Source: Micromonospora sp. WMMD1120 (lineage in GTDB: Bacteria; Actinomycetota; Actinomycetes; Mycobacteriales; Micromonosporaceae). From it: DNA of 64,000 nucleotides. The position numbers and the translations under genes were made by a program. The notes beneath the pieces are model-generated. The model did not search any database. It saw nothing but the letters and a program-made list of their open reading frames with translations, and was not told the origin of the DNA. The stretch is taken from the NCBI RefSeq assembly GCF_029626235.1, contig NZ_JARUBO010000005.1:2946501-3010500 (forward strand), given 5' to 3'. Position 1 is the first letter of the stretch. Every line of letters starts with the position of its first letter. Positions 1 to 9,338 of the stretch are shown piece by piece.

Positions 1-81
1 CAGACCATCACCATCTATCCGTCGCTCTCCGGTTCGATCACCGAGGCGGCCCGCCAGCTCATGCTGCACGAGCTGGAGTGA
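1..81 (+). CDS. C-terminal end of an FAD-dependent pyridine nucleotide oxidoreductase (partial)
   Basis: Only the last 26 codons are in the window, ending with TGA at 79-81. The visible tail contains YPSLSGSITEAARQLM. This resembles the C-terminal dimerisation domain of the pyridine nucleotide-disulfide oxidoreductase family, where actinobacterial NAD(P)H-quinone dehydrogenases of the LpdA type and soluble transhydrogenases end in a similar way. The exact family member cannot be settled from this fragment. The gene converges with the next gene on the minus strand and their ends overlap by 23 bases. Confidence 0.6.
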   Translation, partial: QTITIYPSLSGSITEAARQLMLHELE

Positions 82-682
82 CAGGCCGCGTCTGGAGGAG
101 CGCGACGGTGGCCAGGACCCCGACCTCGGTGAGGATGAGCAGGCGTTCGGCCAGGCCGATCAGCACCCGCCCGCCCGGGTAGGCGGACCAGACCATCGCC
201 GCCGCCAGGGCCAGGCTGAGCAGGACGAGGGCGCGCAGCGTCCGGGCGGCGGAGGCCAGGTCGGGTCGGCGGGCGAGCAGCCAACCGGCCGCCGGCAGGG
301 CGAGGAAGGCGGCCACCGAGGCGTACCGGTGCACGTACGCCGCGGTGGTCATGGCGGTGCCCGGCTCGTTCGTCGGCACCACCGCGGCCAGCAGCAGCCC
401 GCCCACCCACGCGCCGAGCAGCAGTTCGGCGGGTCGGCCGGGCACCGACTCGGCTGGCGGCCCGGTGCGGCGCAGCCCCTGGAGCAGCGCCACTGTGGCG
501 AGCGCCAGCACCACCATGGCGGCGTCGATCACGCCGCCCCGGTCGGAGACGGCGAAGTCGCTGATGGTCAACGCCCACGGGTTCAGGTCGTCGTTGACTT
601 CGAGGTGGCCGATCACGGTGAGCAGCGCCGCCAGGGCGATCCCGCCGAGGGCCAGCACACCGGTGTTGCGGATTCCGGGCAT
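59..682 (-). CDS. DUF998-like integral membrane protein
   Basis: A 207-residue hydrophobic protein with about six predicted membrane segments. The N-terminal helix (LALGGIALAALLTVIG) is followed by a short loop with NDDLNPWALTISDFAVSDRGG and further helices, a layout seen in DUF998 membrane proteins of unknown function. It starts at ATG 682 and ends at 59, overlapping the tail of the convergent flavoprotein gene. Nothing in the sequence or neighbours gives a specific role. The family call rests on overall pattern, not on a catalytic motif. Confidence 0.6.
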   Translation of the reverse strand: MPGIRNTGVLALGGIALAALLTVIGHLEVNDDLNPWALTISDFAVSDRGGVIDAAMVVLALATVALLQGLRRTGPPAESVPGRPAELLLGAWVGGLLLAAVVPTNEPGTAMTTAAYVHRYASVAAFLALPAAGWLLARRPDLASAARTLRALVLLSLALAAAMVWSAYPGGRVLIGLAERLLILTEVGVLATVALLQTRPVTPARAA

Positions 683-779
683 GCCTCAGCCTGTCGCCAG
701 GAACACCCGAGCCGAATCCGGGACGCCCACCGAATTCGCCCCCCGGGACCACCCCTAGTCAGTGCCCGCGCCCCTACTT

Positions 780-854
780 CCGCGATCTTGCACTCCGGAA
801 CGTTGTTTCGCGGCATTCACACCATCTGTCGGGGCAGGAAGTGCAAGATCGCGG
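780..854. repeat. Dispersed inverted repeat, family B copy 1
   Basis: The 14-bp arms CCGCGATCTTGCAC (780-793) and GTGCAAGATCGCGG (841-854) are perfect inverted repeats around a 47-base centre. The same arm sequence recurs at 30216-30295. The element lies in the gap between two minus-strand genes (682 and 883), so it could act as a terminator for the dedA-like gene or be a mobile palindrome. Confidence 0.85.
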
Positions 855-882
855 GGGTCGGCCGGGGCGGGGAGGGGGGACG

Positions 883-1509
883 TCAGTCGATCGGGATGTT
901 GGCAGCGGCGGCGCGGGCGTGGCGGGCGCTGACCACCGTCATCGCCCAGCCCGCCGCGGCGAAGCCGGCCGCCGCGGCGGTGGCGATGACGGCCAGCCGC
1001 CAGGCCGACTCGGTGAGCGCGGTGCCACCCAGATGCCCGACCAGCGCGCCGTAGGTGGCCCAACCCAGCGCGGCGACGGCCTCGTAGAGCACGAAGAGAC
1101 GGTACGGGTAGCGGCTACGGCCGGCGGAGAAGCAGGCCGCCATCCGGCCGCCGGGCACGAAGCGGCACAGCAGGATCACCATCGGCCCGGGTTGTCGGAG
1201 CCCCTGCGTGACGCGGCTGGCCATCCGGCGGGCACGGCTCGGCTCGGCGTGCCGTGGCGGTCGCCGGTCGGGCGCGCTGCGGCCGAGCAGGTAGCAGGCC
1301 AGATCGCCGGCGAACACGCCGGCCGCGCCGACCGCGATGGTGACCGGCAGGCTGAGACCGCCGTAGACGGTGAGCGCGCCGCTGGTGATCATGATGATCT
1401 GGGTGGGGATCACCGGTACGAACGCGTCCGCGACCAGCAGCGCGAGCAGCACCAGGTACGCCCACGTCGGCGACGCGACGTCAGTCAGTAGTTCGGGCAC
1501 GCCTGCCAC
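883..1509 (-). CDS. DedA family membrane protein
   Basis: A 208-residue protein with the DedA/SNARE-associated layout: an N-terminal helix (WAYLVLLALLVADAFVPVIPTQ), a re-entrant-like hydrophobic region (GVFAGDLACYLLGR), the conserved arginine segment CRFVPGGRMAACFSAG, and C-terminal helices. DedA proteins are implicated in lipid scrambling and envelope homeostasis. The start is GTG 1509; GTG 1500, three codons in, is also possible because a GAGG lies nearby. It stands alone, with a palindrome downstream and the long thrS leader region upstream on the other strand. Confidence 0.8.
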   Translation of the reverse strand: MAGVPELLTDVASPTWAYLVLLALLVADAFVPVIPTQIIMITSGALTVYGGLSLPVTIAVGAAGVFAGDLACYLLGRSAPDRRPPRHAEPSRARRMASRVTQGLRQPGPMVILLCRFVPGGRMAACFSAGRSRYPYRLFVLYEAVAALGWATYGALVGHLGGTALTESAWRLAVIATAAAAGFAAAGWAMTVVSARHARAAAANIPID

Positions 1510-1842
1510 CTCGCCGGATGCGGCCGATTGGGTGTCTTGAGCCTGACCCCGTGGCCGGCGTCACCATGAACAGCCCCGGCCCGTCGTGACGGTCGACACG
1601 GCTGGGCCACCCGGGTTCAACGGGGTGATCCGCACTCGGGTGACGGGTTCGGTGCGCTTTCCACCCGTCGGAGGCGGGCGGCGGATCGGCGTTCGTCGGC
1701 GTACCGTTGTCGGCGCGGCCTCGCCCGTCGGGTCCCCCGTTCCTGACGATTCGGCCGCCTGGGCCGCCGGCGGGTCCCGCGCCGGCGGCCCGCCCATCCC
1801 GTGCCACCGCAAATCCGGGTGCGCTCCTGATCGCCCCACAGC
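1510..1842. other. Gene-free stretch upstream of the thrS leader
   Basis: About 330 bases between the DedA start and the thrS leader promoter. An open frame on the plus strand begins at GTG 1586 and joins the thrS frame, but its residues look random and Arg/Pro/Gly-rich, so I treat it as non-coding. I see no repeat, tRNA or T-box consensus. It probably holds upstream promoter sequence for both divergent genes. Confidence 0.5.
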
Positions 1843-1848
1843 TACTGT
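1843..1848 (+). promoter_or_regulatory. -10 element TACTGT of a leaderless promoter for the thrS leader peptide
   Basis: TACTGT matches TAnnnT and lies exactly 6 bases before ATG 1855. This is the spacing at which transcription would start at the A of the start codon. The -35 region is not obvious. Confidence 0.6.
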
Positions 1849-1854
1849 CGCGGT

Positions 1855-1911
1855 ATGCGTGCGGCGGCATCCTCGACGACGACGCCGGGTGTTCCCGGCG
1901 CGCCGCTCTGA
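1855..1911 (+). CDS. Thr-rich leader peptide upstream of thrS-like gene
   Basis: An 18-codon ORF, MRAAASSTTTPGVPGAPL, from ATG 1855 to TGA 1909-1911. Codons 8-10 are ACG ACG ACG (1876-1884), three threonine codons in a row, and the next gene 103 bases downstream is a threonyl-tRNA synthetase. The ATG sits 6 bases after a TAnnnT -10 element, so it is probably translated from a leaderless transcript. Known amino-acid attenuators use runs of codons for the amino acid handled by the downstream gene. The inference here is that ribosome stalling on ACG codons when Thr-tRNA is scarce controls thrS read-through. No expression evidence is available. Confidence 0.6.
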   Translation: MRAAASSTTTPGVPGAPL

Positions 1912-1965
1912 CGCAACCATCGTCGACCAGGCCCCGGGGCGATCCGCCCCCGAGGGCCGCGCGCC
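1897..1965 (+). promoter_or_regulatory. Candidate attenuator: alternative hairpins in the thrS leader
   Basis: A strong hairpin at 1930-1958 pairs GGCCC+GGGGCG with CGCCCC+GGGCC around a 3-base loop, with a small bulge. A competing long-range pairing is available between GGCGCGC at 1897-1903 (inside the last codons of the leader peptide) and GCGCGCC at 1959-1965. A ribosome stalled on the Thr codons at 1876-1884 would occlude or free the first arm. There is no U-run after the hairpin, which is common for actinobacterial terminators. Confidence 0.45.
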
Positions 1966-2014
1966 GTTCGGAGTTCAGGTCGCCTCCGGGTCGTACCCGA
2001 TCCAGGAGCCCGAC

Positions 2015-3232
2015 ATGATCGACCACCGTAGGCTCGGCCGTGAGCTGGACCTCTTCGTCTCCGATTCGCTGGCCGGCGCCGGCCTGCCGATCTGGCTGCC
2101 CGCCGGAGCCGCCGCCCGGCACGCCGTCGAGGAGTACGTCCGGGAGTTGGAACGCCGCTCCGGCCACCAGCACGTCTACTCGCCGCCGCTCGGCAAGCGG
2201 GAGCTGTTCGAACTCTCCGGCCACCTCGGCTACTTCGCCGACGACATGTTCCCGCCACTGCGGCTCGGCGCCGACGACGAGTTCGTGCTCCGGCCGGCGC
2301 TCTGCCCGCACCACGCGCTCGTCTTCCGGGCGCGCGGGCGCTCCTACCGGGAGCTGCCGTTGCGGATCGCGGAGCTGGGCGGGATGTACCGCTCGGAGCG
2401 CTCCGGGGTGCTCGGTGGGCTGTCCCGGGTACGCGCCATCTCGCTCAACGACGCGCACACCTTCTGCGCCCCGGAGCAGGTGGGCGCGGAGGTCGCCGAG
2501 ATCCTCGGGCTGATCCGGACCGCGCACGCCGCGCTCGGCGTACGACCGGCGGGGTTCCGGCTGTCGCTGCGCGGGCCGGGCGCGAAGTACGCCGGCGACG
2601 ACGCGCAGTGGGCCCGCGCCGAGGACCTGCTGCGGGGCGCGCTGGCCGGGGTGGAGTACGTCGAGGCGCCGGGCGAGGCGGCGTTCTACGGTCCGAAGAT
2701 CGACATCCAGATCGTCGACGCCGCCGGCCGGGAGTCCACCCTCTCCACCATCCAGGTGGACTTCGACAAACCGGAGCGGTTCGACCTGTCGTACACCGAC
2801 TCCGACGGCAGCCGGCGTCGGCCGGTCATGCTGCACCGCAGCCTGGTCGGCAGCATGGAGCGGCTGTTCGCGTACCTCATCGAGGTGCACGAGGGCGCGT
2901 TCCCGGCCTGGTACGCCCCCGTCCAACTGGTGGTGCTGCCGGTCGACGGCGGGCAGGCGGACGCGGCGGCCGACCTGGCCCGGCGGGCCGTCGACGCCGG
3001 TCTGCGGGTCGAGGTGGACGTCGCCGGTTCGCTGGGCGCCCGGGTACGCGACGCGGCCCGCCGCCGTGTCCCGTACCTCGGGGTGGTGGGCGCCCGGGAG
3101 GCGGCGCGGGGCGATGTCGCGCTGCGACCGCGCGGCGGCCGCGCCCTGGACCCGATGCCCGCCGACGCCGCGCTGGCGATGATCGGGCGGCAGGTCGCCA
3201 CCCGCGCGACCGACCTGCTGCCGGCGGACTGA
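2015..3232 (+). CDS. Short threonyl-tRNA synthetase lacking TGS and editing domains
   Basis: A 405-residue class II synthetase that starts directly with the catalytic core (residues 1-300) and ends with the anticodon-binding domain (about 303-405). Standard bacterial ThrRS has roughly 640 residues with N-terminal TGS and editing domains; both are absent. The zinc ligands of ThrRS appear intact: C97 (LCPHH), H148 (LNDAHTF) and H274 (VMLHRSLVGSMER). Motif 2 is GGMYRSERSG and a typical AFYGPKIDIQ stretch is at 223-232. ATG 2015 is chosen because AGGAG lies 7 bases upstream and homology begins there. It should attach Thr to tRNA without Ser editing in cis. It may be a second or conditional ThrRS, or a drug-resistance paralogue. 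Confidence 0.85.
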   Translation: MIDHRRLGRELDLFVSDSLAGAGLPIWLPAGAAARHAVEEYVRELERRSGHQHVYSPPLGKRELFELSGHLGYFADDMFPPLRLGADDEFVLRPALCPHHALVFRARGRSYRELPLRIAELGGMYRSERSGVLGGLSRVRAISLNDAHTFCAPEQVGAEVAEILGLIRTAHAALGVRPAGFRLSLRGPGAKYAGDDAQWARAEDLLRGALAGVEYVEAPGEAAFYGPKIDIQIVDAAGRESTLSTIQVDFDKPERFDLSYTDSDGSRRRPVMLHRSLVGSMERLFAYLIEVHEGAFPAWYAPVQLVVLPVDGGQADAAADLARRAVDAGLRVEVDVAGSLGARVRDAARRRVPYLGVVGAREAARGDVALRPRGGRALDPMPADAALAMIGRQVATRATDLLPAD

Positions 3233-3252
3233 CCCGCCCACCGGTCTCATCG

Positions 3253-5298
3253 TCAGACCGCCGCCGGTTGGGTGGTGGCGGCCGGTTCCTCGTCCACCAC
3301 CGCGCCGGAGAACTGCGAGCGGTACAGCCTGTGGTACGCGCCCTCGGCGGCGAGCAGCTGCTCGTGGGTGCCCTGCTCGACGATCCGGCCGTCCTCCATC
3401 ATCAGGATCAGGTCGGCGTCGCGGATGGTGGAGAGCCGGTGCGCGATGACGAAGCTGGTCCGGTCCGAACGCAGCGCGGCCATCGCCCGTTGCAGCAGCA
3501 CCTCGGTACGGGTGTCCACCGAGCTGGTGGCCTCGTCGAGGATGAGCAGCGACGGCTCGGCGAGGAACGCCCGGGCGATGGTGATGAGCTGCTTCTCGCC
3601 GGCGCTGACGTTGCTGCCCTCCTCGTCGATGACAGTGTCGTAGCCGTCGGGCAGGCTGCGGACGAACCGGTCCACGAAGGTGGCCCGCGCCGCCGCGACG
3701 ATCTCTTCCTCGGTCGCGTCCGGGCGGCCGTAGGCGATGTTGTCGCGGATGGTGCCACCGAACAACCAGGTGTCCTGGAGCACCATGCCGATCCGTCCGC
3801 GCAGGTCGTCGCGGCGCATCGTGGTGATGTCCACCCCGTCGAGGGTGATCCGGCCGGCGTCCAGCTCGTAGAAGCGCATGACCAGGTTGACCAGCGTGGT
3901 CTTGCCGGCCCCGGTCGGGCCGACGATGGCCACCGTGTGCCCCGGCTCGGCGACCAGCGACAGGTCGTCGATGAGCGGCTTGTCCGGCTCGTAGCGGAAC
4001 GAGACGTGCTCGAACTCGACCCGGCCGTGCGGGTCGGTGACCCGGGCCGGCTGGACCGGGTCGGGGGTCTGCTCGTCGGCGTCGAGCACCGCGAAGACCC
4101 GTTCGGCCGACGCCACCCCGGACTGGAGCAGGTTGGCCATCGACGCGAGTTGGGTGAGGGGTTGGGTGAACTGGCGGGAGTACTGGATGAACGCCTGCAC
4201 GTCACCGAGGCTCATCGTCCCGGAGGCGACCCGCAGACCACCGACCACGGCGATCGCCACGTAGCTCAGGTTCCCGATGAACATCATCGACGGCATGATG
4301 ATCCCGGAGATGAACTGCGCCCCGAAGCTGGCCCGGAACAGCTCCTCGTTCTTCGCGTGGAACGCGGCCTCCACCTCGCGCTGCCGGCCGAAGACCTTCA
4401 CCAGCTCATGACCGGTGTACGCCTCCTCGATCTGGCCGTTCAACTCGCCGGTGTGCGTCCACTGGGCCACGAACTGCTTCTGCGAACGCTTGGCGATGCG
4501 CTGGGTGACCAGCACCGACAGCGGTACCGCGACCAGTGCCACGAGGGCCAGCAGCGGCGAGATCCAGAACATCACGGCCAGGACGCCGACGACCGTCAGC
4601 AGCGAGGTGAGCAACTGGCTGAGTGTCTGCTGGAGACTCGTGGAGATGTTGTCGATGTCGTTGGTGACCCGGCTGAGCAGCTCGCCCCGGGGCTGCCTGT
4701 CGAAGTAGGGCAGCGGCAGCCGGTTGAGCTTCTCCTCCACCTCGGCGCGCAGCCGCAGCACGGTGCGCTGCACCACCCCGTTGAGCAGCCAACCCTGCCA
4801 CCAGGACAGCAGGCTCGCCGCCAGGTAGAGCCCGAGCGCCAACAGCAGCACCCGGGCGAGGGCGTCGAAGTCGATGCCCGTCCCGGGCACCACGTCCATC
4901 CGGGCGAGCATGTCGGCGAAGCTCTCGTTGCCGTTGGCACGGGCGGCGGCGACGGCCTGTTCGGTGGTGGTGCCCGGCTCCAGCCGCCGACCGAGCACGC
5001 CGCTGAAGATGAGGTCGGTGGCGTGGCCGAGGATCTTCGGCCCGGCCACGCTGAGGCCGACGCTCACCACGGCGAGGGTGATGATCGCCACGAGGTGCAG
5101 GCGGTGCGGGCGCAGCCGGCCGAGCAGGCGTCGGGCCGACGGCCCGAAGTCCATCGACTTCTCCGCCGGCATGCCGGCGCTCATCCACGCCGGACCACCG
5201 CCCGGCCGGCCCGGCGGCAACCGCTTCGGCGTCCGCGCGTCGCCGCCAGGCTTCTGACTGGGTACGGCCGGGGTCCGCGGCGCGTCCTGCCCGCTCAT
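3253..5298 (-). CDS. ABC exporter half-transporter with consensus ATPase site
   Basis: A 681-residue membrane ABC exporter subunit. An N-terminal extension rich in Pro/Gly (residues 1-50) precedes a six-helix membrane domain (about 60-390) and an ATPase domain (about 420-660) with Walker [10 protein letters not shown], Walker [13 protein letters not shown] (catalytic Glu present) and H-loop VIAHRLSTI. Its signature reads VSAGEKQ instead of SGGQ. Together with the next gene this is a heterodimer whose only complete ATP site uses this Walker B and the partner's signature. The ATG at 5298 overlaps the stop of the upstream subunit by 4 bases. A likely multidrug or lipid exporter under MarR control; the substrate cannot be read from sequence. 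Confidence 0.9.
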   Translation of the reverse strand: MSGQDAPRTPAVPSQKPGGDARTPKRLPPGRPGGGPAWMSAGMPAEKSMDFGPSARRLLGRLRPHRLHLVAIITLAVVSVGLSVAGPKILGHATDLIFSGVLGRRLEPGTTTEQAVAAARANGNESFADMLARMDVVPGTGIDFDALARVLLLALGLYLAASLLSWWQGWLLNGVVQRTVLRLRAEVEEKLNRLPLPYFDRQPRGELLSRVTNDIDNISTSLQQTLSQLLTSLLTVVGVLAVMFWISPLLALVALVAVPLSVLVTQRIAKRSQKQFVAQWTHTGELNGQIEEAYTGHELVKVFGRQREVEAAFHAKNEELFRASFGAQFISGIIMPSMMFIGNLSYVAIAVVGGLRVASGTMSLGDVQAFIQYSRQFTQPLTQLASMANLLQSGVASAERVFAVLDADEQTPDPVQPARVTDPHGRVEFEHVSFRYEPDKPLIDDLSLVAEPGHTVAIVGPTGAGKTTLVNLVMRFYELDAGRITLDGVDITTMRRDDLRGRIGMVLQDTWLFGGTIRDNIAYGRPDATEEEIVAAARATFVDRFVRSLPDGYDTVIDEEGSNVSAGEKQLITIARAFLAEPSLLILDEATSSVDTRTEVLLQRAMAALRSDRTSFVIAHRLSTIRDADLILMMEDGRIVEQGTHEQLLAAEGAYHRLYRSQFSGAVVDEEPAATTQPAAV

Positions 5299-7028
5299 GC
5301 CGCCACCTCCGCCGTCTGCTGCGAGGCCACGATCTCGGCGTACGTCGGGCAGGTCTCCAACAGTTCCGTGTGCCGTCCCACGCCGACGACCCCTCCGTTC
5401 TCGAGTACGACGATCTGGTCGGCGTCGATGATCGTGGAGACCCGCTGGGCCACGATCACCACCGCGGACTCCGCGGTGACCGGCCGCAGCGCCGCCCGCA
5501 GCCGCGCGTCGGTGCCGAGGTCCAGCGCGGAGAACGAGTCGTCGAAGAGGTAGATCTCCGGTTGCCGGACCAGCGCGCGGGCGATGGCCAGCCGCTGCCG
5601 CTGCCCACCGGAGACGGTGGTGCCGCCCTGGGCGATCGGCGCGTCCAGCCCGCCGGGCATCTGGGCCACGAAGTCCCGAGCCTGGGCGATGTCCAGGGCC
5701 GTCCACAACTCCTCGTCGGTGGCGTCCGAGTTGCCGTACCGCAGGTTGCTCGCGATCGTGCCGGTGAACAGGTACGGCCGCTGCGGCACCAACCCGATGC
5801 GCCGCCACAGCTCGTCGGGTTCCCACTCGCGGACATCCACCCCGTCCACGAGCACCGCGCCCGCCGTGACGTCGACGAGCCGGGGGATCAGCGACAGCAG
5901 TGTCGTCTTGCCGGCGCCGGTGCTGCCGATGATCGCCGTGGTGGTGCCCTTGGCGACCCGGAAGGAGACGTCCCGCAGCACCGGGTCGGCCGCCCCCGGG
6001 TACTGGAAGCGCACCCCGCGCAGCTCCAACTCGGCGCGGGTGGGCAGGTCGGTGACCGGCGCGGTGGCGGGGACCACCGACGAGTCGGTGTCCAGCACCT
6101 CGACGATGCGCTCGGCGCAGACCGCCGCCCGGGGGACCATCATCAGCATGAAGGTGGCCATCATGACCGCCATCAGGATCTGCATCAGGTATTGCAGGAA
6201 GGCGGTGAGCGCACCAACCTCGATCGCGCCCGAGTCGACCCGCTGCGCCCCGAACCACAGCACGGCCACGCTCGACACGTTCAGCACCAGCATGACCACC
6301 GGGAAGATCAACGCCAGCAGGCGGCCGGTGCGCAGCGCGGTGGCGGTCAGGTCGGCGTTGGCCACGGCGAAGCGGTCCGTCTCGTACGGTTCGCGGACGA
6401 AGGCGCGGACCACCCGGATGCCGGTGATCTGTTCGCGCAGCACCCGGTTGACGGTGTCGATGCGGGTCTGCATCAGCCGGAAGCCCGGCACCATCCGGCG
6501 GATGATCGCGCCCAGGGCGATGGCCAACACCGGCACGCTGACCAGCATCAGCCAGGACAGCCCGATGTCCTCACGCAGCGCCATGAACACGCCGCCGACG
6601 CTCATGATCGGTGCGGCGACCAGCATCGTGCAGCTCATCAACACGAGCATCTGCACCTGCTGGACGTCGTTGGTGTTGCGGGTGATCAGCGACGGCGCCC
6701 CGAACCGGGCCACCTCCCGGGCGGAGAACGTGTTGACGTGCCCGAACAGCGTGGCGCGGACGTCGCGGCCGAAGCCCATCGCGACCCGGGCGCCCAGGTA
6801 GACGGCGGCGATCGAGCAGGCGATCTGGACCAGGCTGACCAGCAGCATCCAGCCACCGGTCTGGACGATGTAGTCGGTGTCGCCCCGGGCGACGCCCCGG
6901 TCGATGATGTCCGCGTTGAGGCTGGGCAGGTAGAGCGAGGCCATGGTGCCCACGAACTGGAGCAGCACCACCGCCAGCAACGGTCGTCGGTAGGTGCGCA
7001 GTTGGTCGCGCAACAGTCGGATCAGCAC
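5295..7028 (-). CDS. ABC exporter half-transporter with degenerate ATPase site
   Basis: A 577-residue exporter subunit with six membrane helices (about 1-310) and an ATPase domain (about 340-565). Walker A is GSTGAGKTT and the signature is the canonical [10 protein letters not shown]. Walker B is [12 protein letters not shown] with Asp in place of the catalytic Glu, and the H-loop is VAQRVSTI, with Gln in place of His. These changes mark the non-hydrolysing site of asymmetric heterodimeric exporters and complement the SAGE signature of its partner. It follows marR with a 7-base overlap and precedes the partner gene with an ATGA overlap, so all three are one operon. Confidence 0.9.
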   Translation of the reverse strand: MLIRLLRDQLRTYRRPLLAVVLLQFVGTMASLYLPSLNADIIDRGVARGDTDYIVQTGGWMLLVSLVQIACSIAAVYLGARVAMGFGRDVRATLFGHVNTFSAREVARFGAPSLITRNTNDVQQVQMLVLMSCTMLVAAPIMSVGGVFMALREDIGLSWLMLVSVPVLAIALGAIIRRMVPGFRLMQTRIDTVNRVLREQITGIRVVRAFVREPYETDRFAVANADLTATALRTGRLLALIFPVVMLVLNVSSVAVLWFGAQRVDSGAIEVGALTAFLQYLMQILMAVMMATFMLMMVPRAAVCAERIVEVLDTDSSVVPATAPVTDLPTRAELELRGVRFQYPGAADPVLRDVSFRVAKGTTTAIIGSTGAGKTTLLSLIPRLVDVTAGAVLVDGVDVREWEPDELWRRIGLVPQRPYLFTGTIASNLRYGNSDATDEELWTALDIAQARDFVAQMPGGLDAPIAQGGTTVSGGQRQRLAIARALVRQPEIYLFDDSFSALDLGTDARLRAALRPVTAESAVVIVAQRVSTIIDADQIVVLENGGVVGVGRHTELLETCPTYAEIVASQQTAEVAA

Positions 7029-7504
7029 GCGGGATCCCTCGGTTCGGTGGGTCGTCCGGCCATCCGGGGGTCGTCTCCGCTGCCGATGACCTCCAGCAGG
7101 AACTCACGGATCACCTGAGCCTTCGCCGGGTCGGCGTCGACCGAGGTGAGCGGGCGGCCGGAGTGCATGAGCGCGCTGAGCGCCGCCGCCCGTTCCCTTC
7201 CGGCGGGGGTGAGGGCGATCCGCACGCTGCGCCGGTCGTTGCCGTCGCGCTGCCGTTCGACAAGGCCGTCCCGCTCCAACGTGTCGACGATGCCGGTGAG
7301 GGTCGCCGGGCGGACGAACCCCTTCTCGGCGACCTTGCGGTGCGGCAGCTCACCGTGCCGGGCGAGCGTCATCAGGGTGACCATGCCGGCCTGGGTGAGG
7401 CCGTGCTCCTCGGCGAGGTGGCGGTTCCACCGCTGCCCGACGAGGTGCCCGGCAACCACCAGCAGCCGTCCCAGCGGCACATCTTGAAGGGTGACGAGTT
7501 CCAC
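7022..7504 (-). CDS. MarR family transcriptional regulator
   Basis: A 160-residue winged-helix protein. The recognition helix region is HRKVAEKGFVRPATLTGIVDTLERDGLVERQRDGNDRRSV with a typical MarR wing (DRRSVRIALTPAGRE). It is the first gene of an operon with the two exporter subunits. The start is GTG 7504, 6 bases after a TAATCT -10 hexamer, so the mRNA is probably leaderless. A 17-bp palindrome between the -35 and -10 positions is the obvious operator, suggesting autorepression released by a ligand that the exporter removes. MarR regulators of this arrangement usually sense small aromatic or hydrophobic compounds; the ligand is not known here. Confidence 0.88.
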   Translation of the reverse strand: MELVTLQDVPLGRLLVVAGHLVGQRWNRHLAEEHGLTQAGMVTLMTLARHGELPHRKVAEKGFVRPATLTGIVDTLERDGLVERQRDGNDRRSVRIALTPAGRERAAALSALMHSGRPLTSVDADPAKAQVIREFLLEVIGSGDDPRMAGRPTEPRDPAC

Positions 7505-7510
7505 GGATGC

Positions 7511-7539
7511 AGATTAGCCCCCTGATAGTCAGGGGCCAA
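7511..7539 (-). promoter_or_regulatory. marR-exporter operon promoter with palindromic operator
   Basis: On the minus strand a -35 TTGGCC (7539-7534) and -10 TAATCT (7516-7511) are separated by 17 bases. Within that spacer CCCCTGA-TAG-TCAGGGG (7519-7535) is a perfect 7-bp inverted repeat. The -10 is 6 bases from GTG 7504. A repressor on this palindrome would block RNA polymerase directly. Confidence 0.65.
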
Positions 7540-7584
7540 ACGAAATAGCGACAGCGGTGGCGACGAACAAGACGTGCAGACCAG

Positions 7585-7760
7585 CCCCCACCCCCGCCCC
7601 CGCCCCCACCCCGCCCCCGCCCCCGCCCCCCGCCCCCGCCCCCGCCCCCGTCGATCATGAAGTTATGACCAGGACACGCCGAGGCTAGGGGCCATAACTC
7701 CATGATCAACCGGGGATGGGCGGGTGGGGCGGGCGGGGGCAGGGTGGGGGACTGGGTGGG
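7585..7760. repeat. C-tract, family A inverted repeat, G-tract
   Basis: Positions 7585-7650 are almost pure C runs broken by single G or A. Then come the arms GATCATGAAGTTATG (7653-7667) and CATAACTCCATGATC (7693-7707), one mismatch apart from a perfect inverted repeat. From 7711 to 7760 the plus strand is G-rich. The whole block is thus a large imperfect palindrome between the end of guaB1 and the marR promoter. RNA from guaB1 could fold it as a terminator; the G-rich strands could also form quadruplexes. The same arms occur at 53515-53575. Confidence 0.75.
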
Positions 7761-7761
7761 G

Positions 7762-9261
<1,500 letters not shown>

Positions 9262-9338
9262 TCACCGGCGTCACCGGTGTCACCCCGGCGGGGTCCGGTC
9301 AGCCGGCCGGGAGCGCCCCCGGTGAGCCCGGCCACCGG

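Noticed and set aside
1586..2014. N-terminal extension of the thrS frame to GTG 1586
   Set aside because: The extra 143 residues have no TGS or editing-domain resemblance and a random Arg/Pro/Gly composition. AGGAG precedes ATG 2015, and the leader peptide and hairpins occupy this stretch.
1510..2014. T-box riboswitch upstream of thrS
   Set aside because: I looked for the T-box sequence and a specifier loop and found no TGGnACCGCG-like element. The Thr-codon leader explains the region better.
2608..5553. Very long plus-strand frame of 981 codons opposite the ABC genes
   Set aside because: It runs antisense to a clear exporter gene and out of frame with thrS. The residues are Arg/Gly/His-rich without motifs, as expected for the shadow frame of a GC-rich gene. 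Similar shadows at 5370, 11113, 38869 and 57428 were rejected for the same reason.
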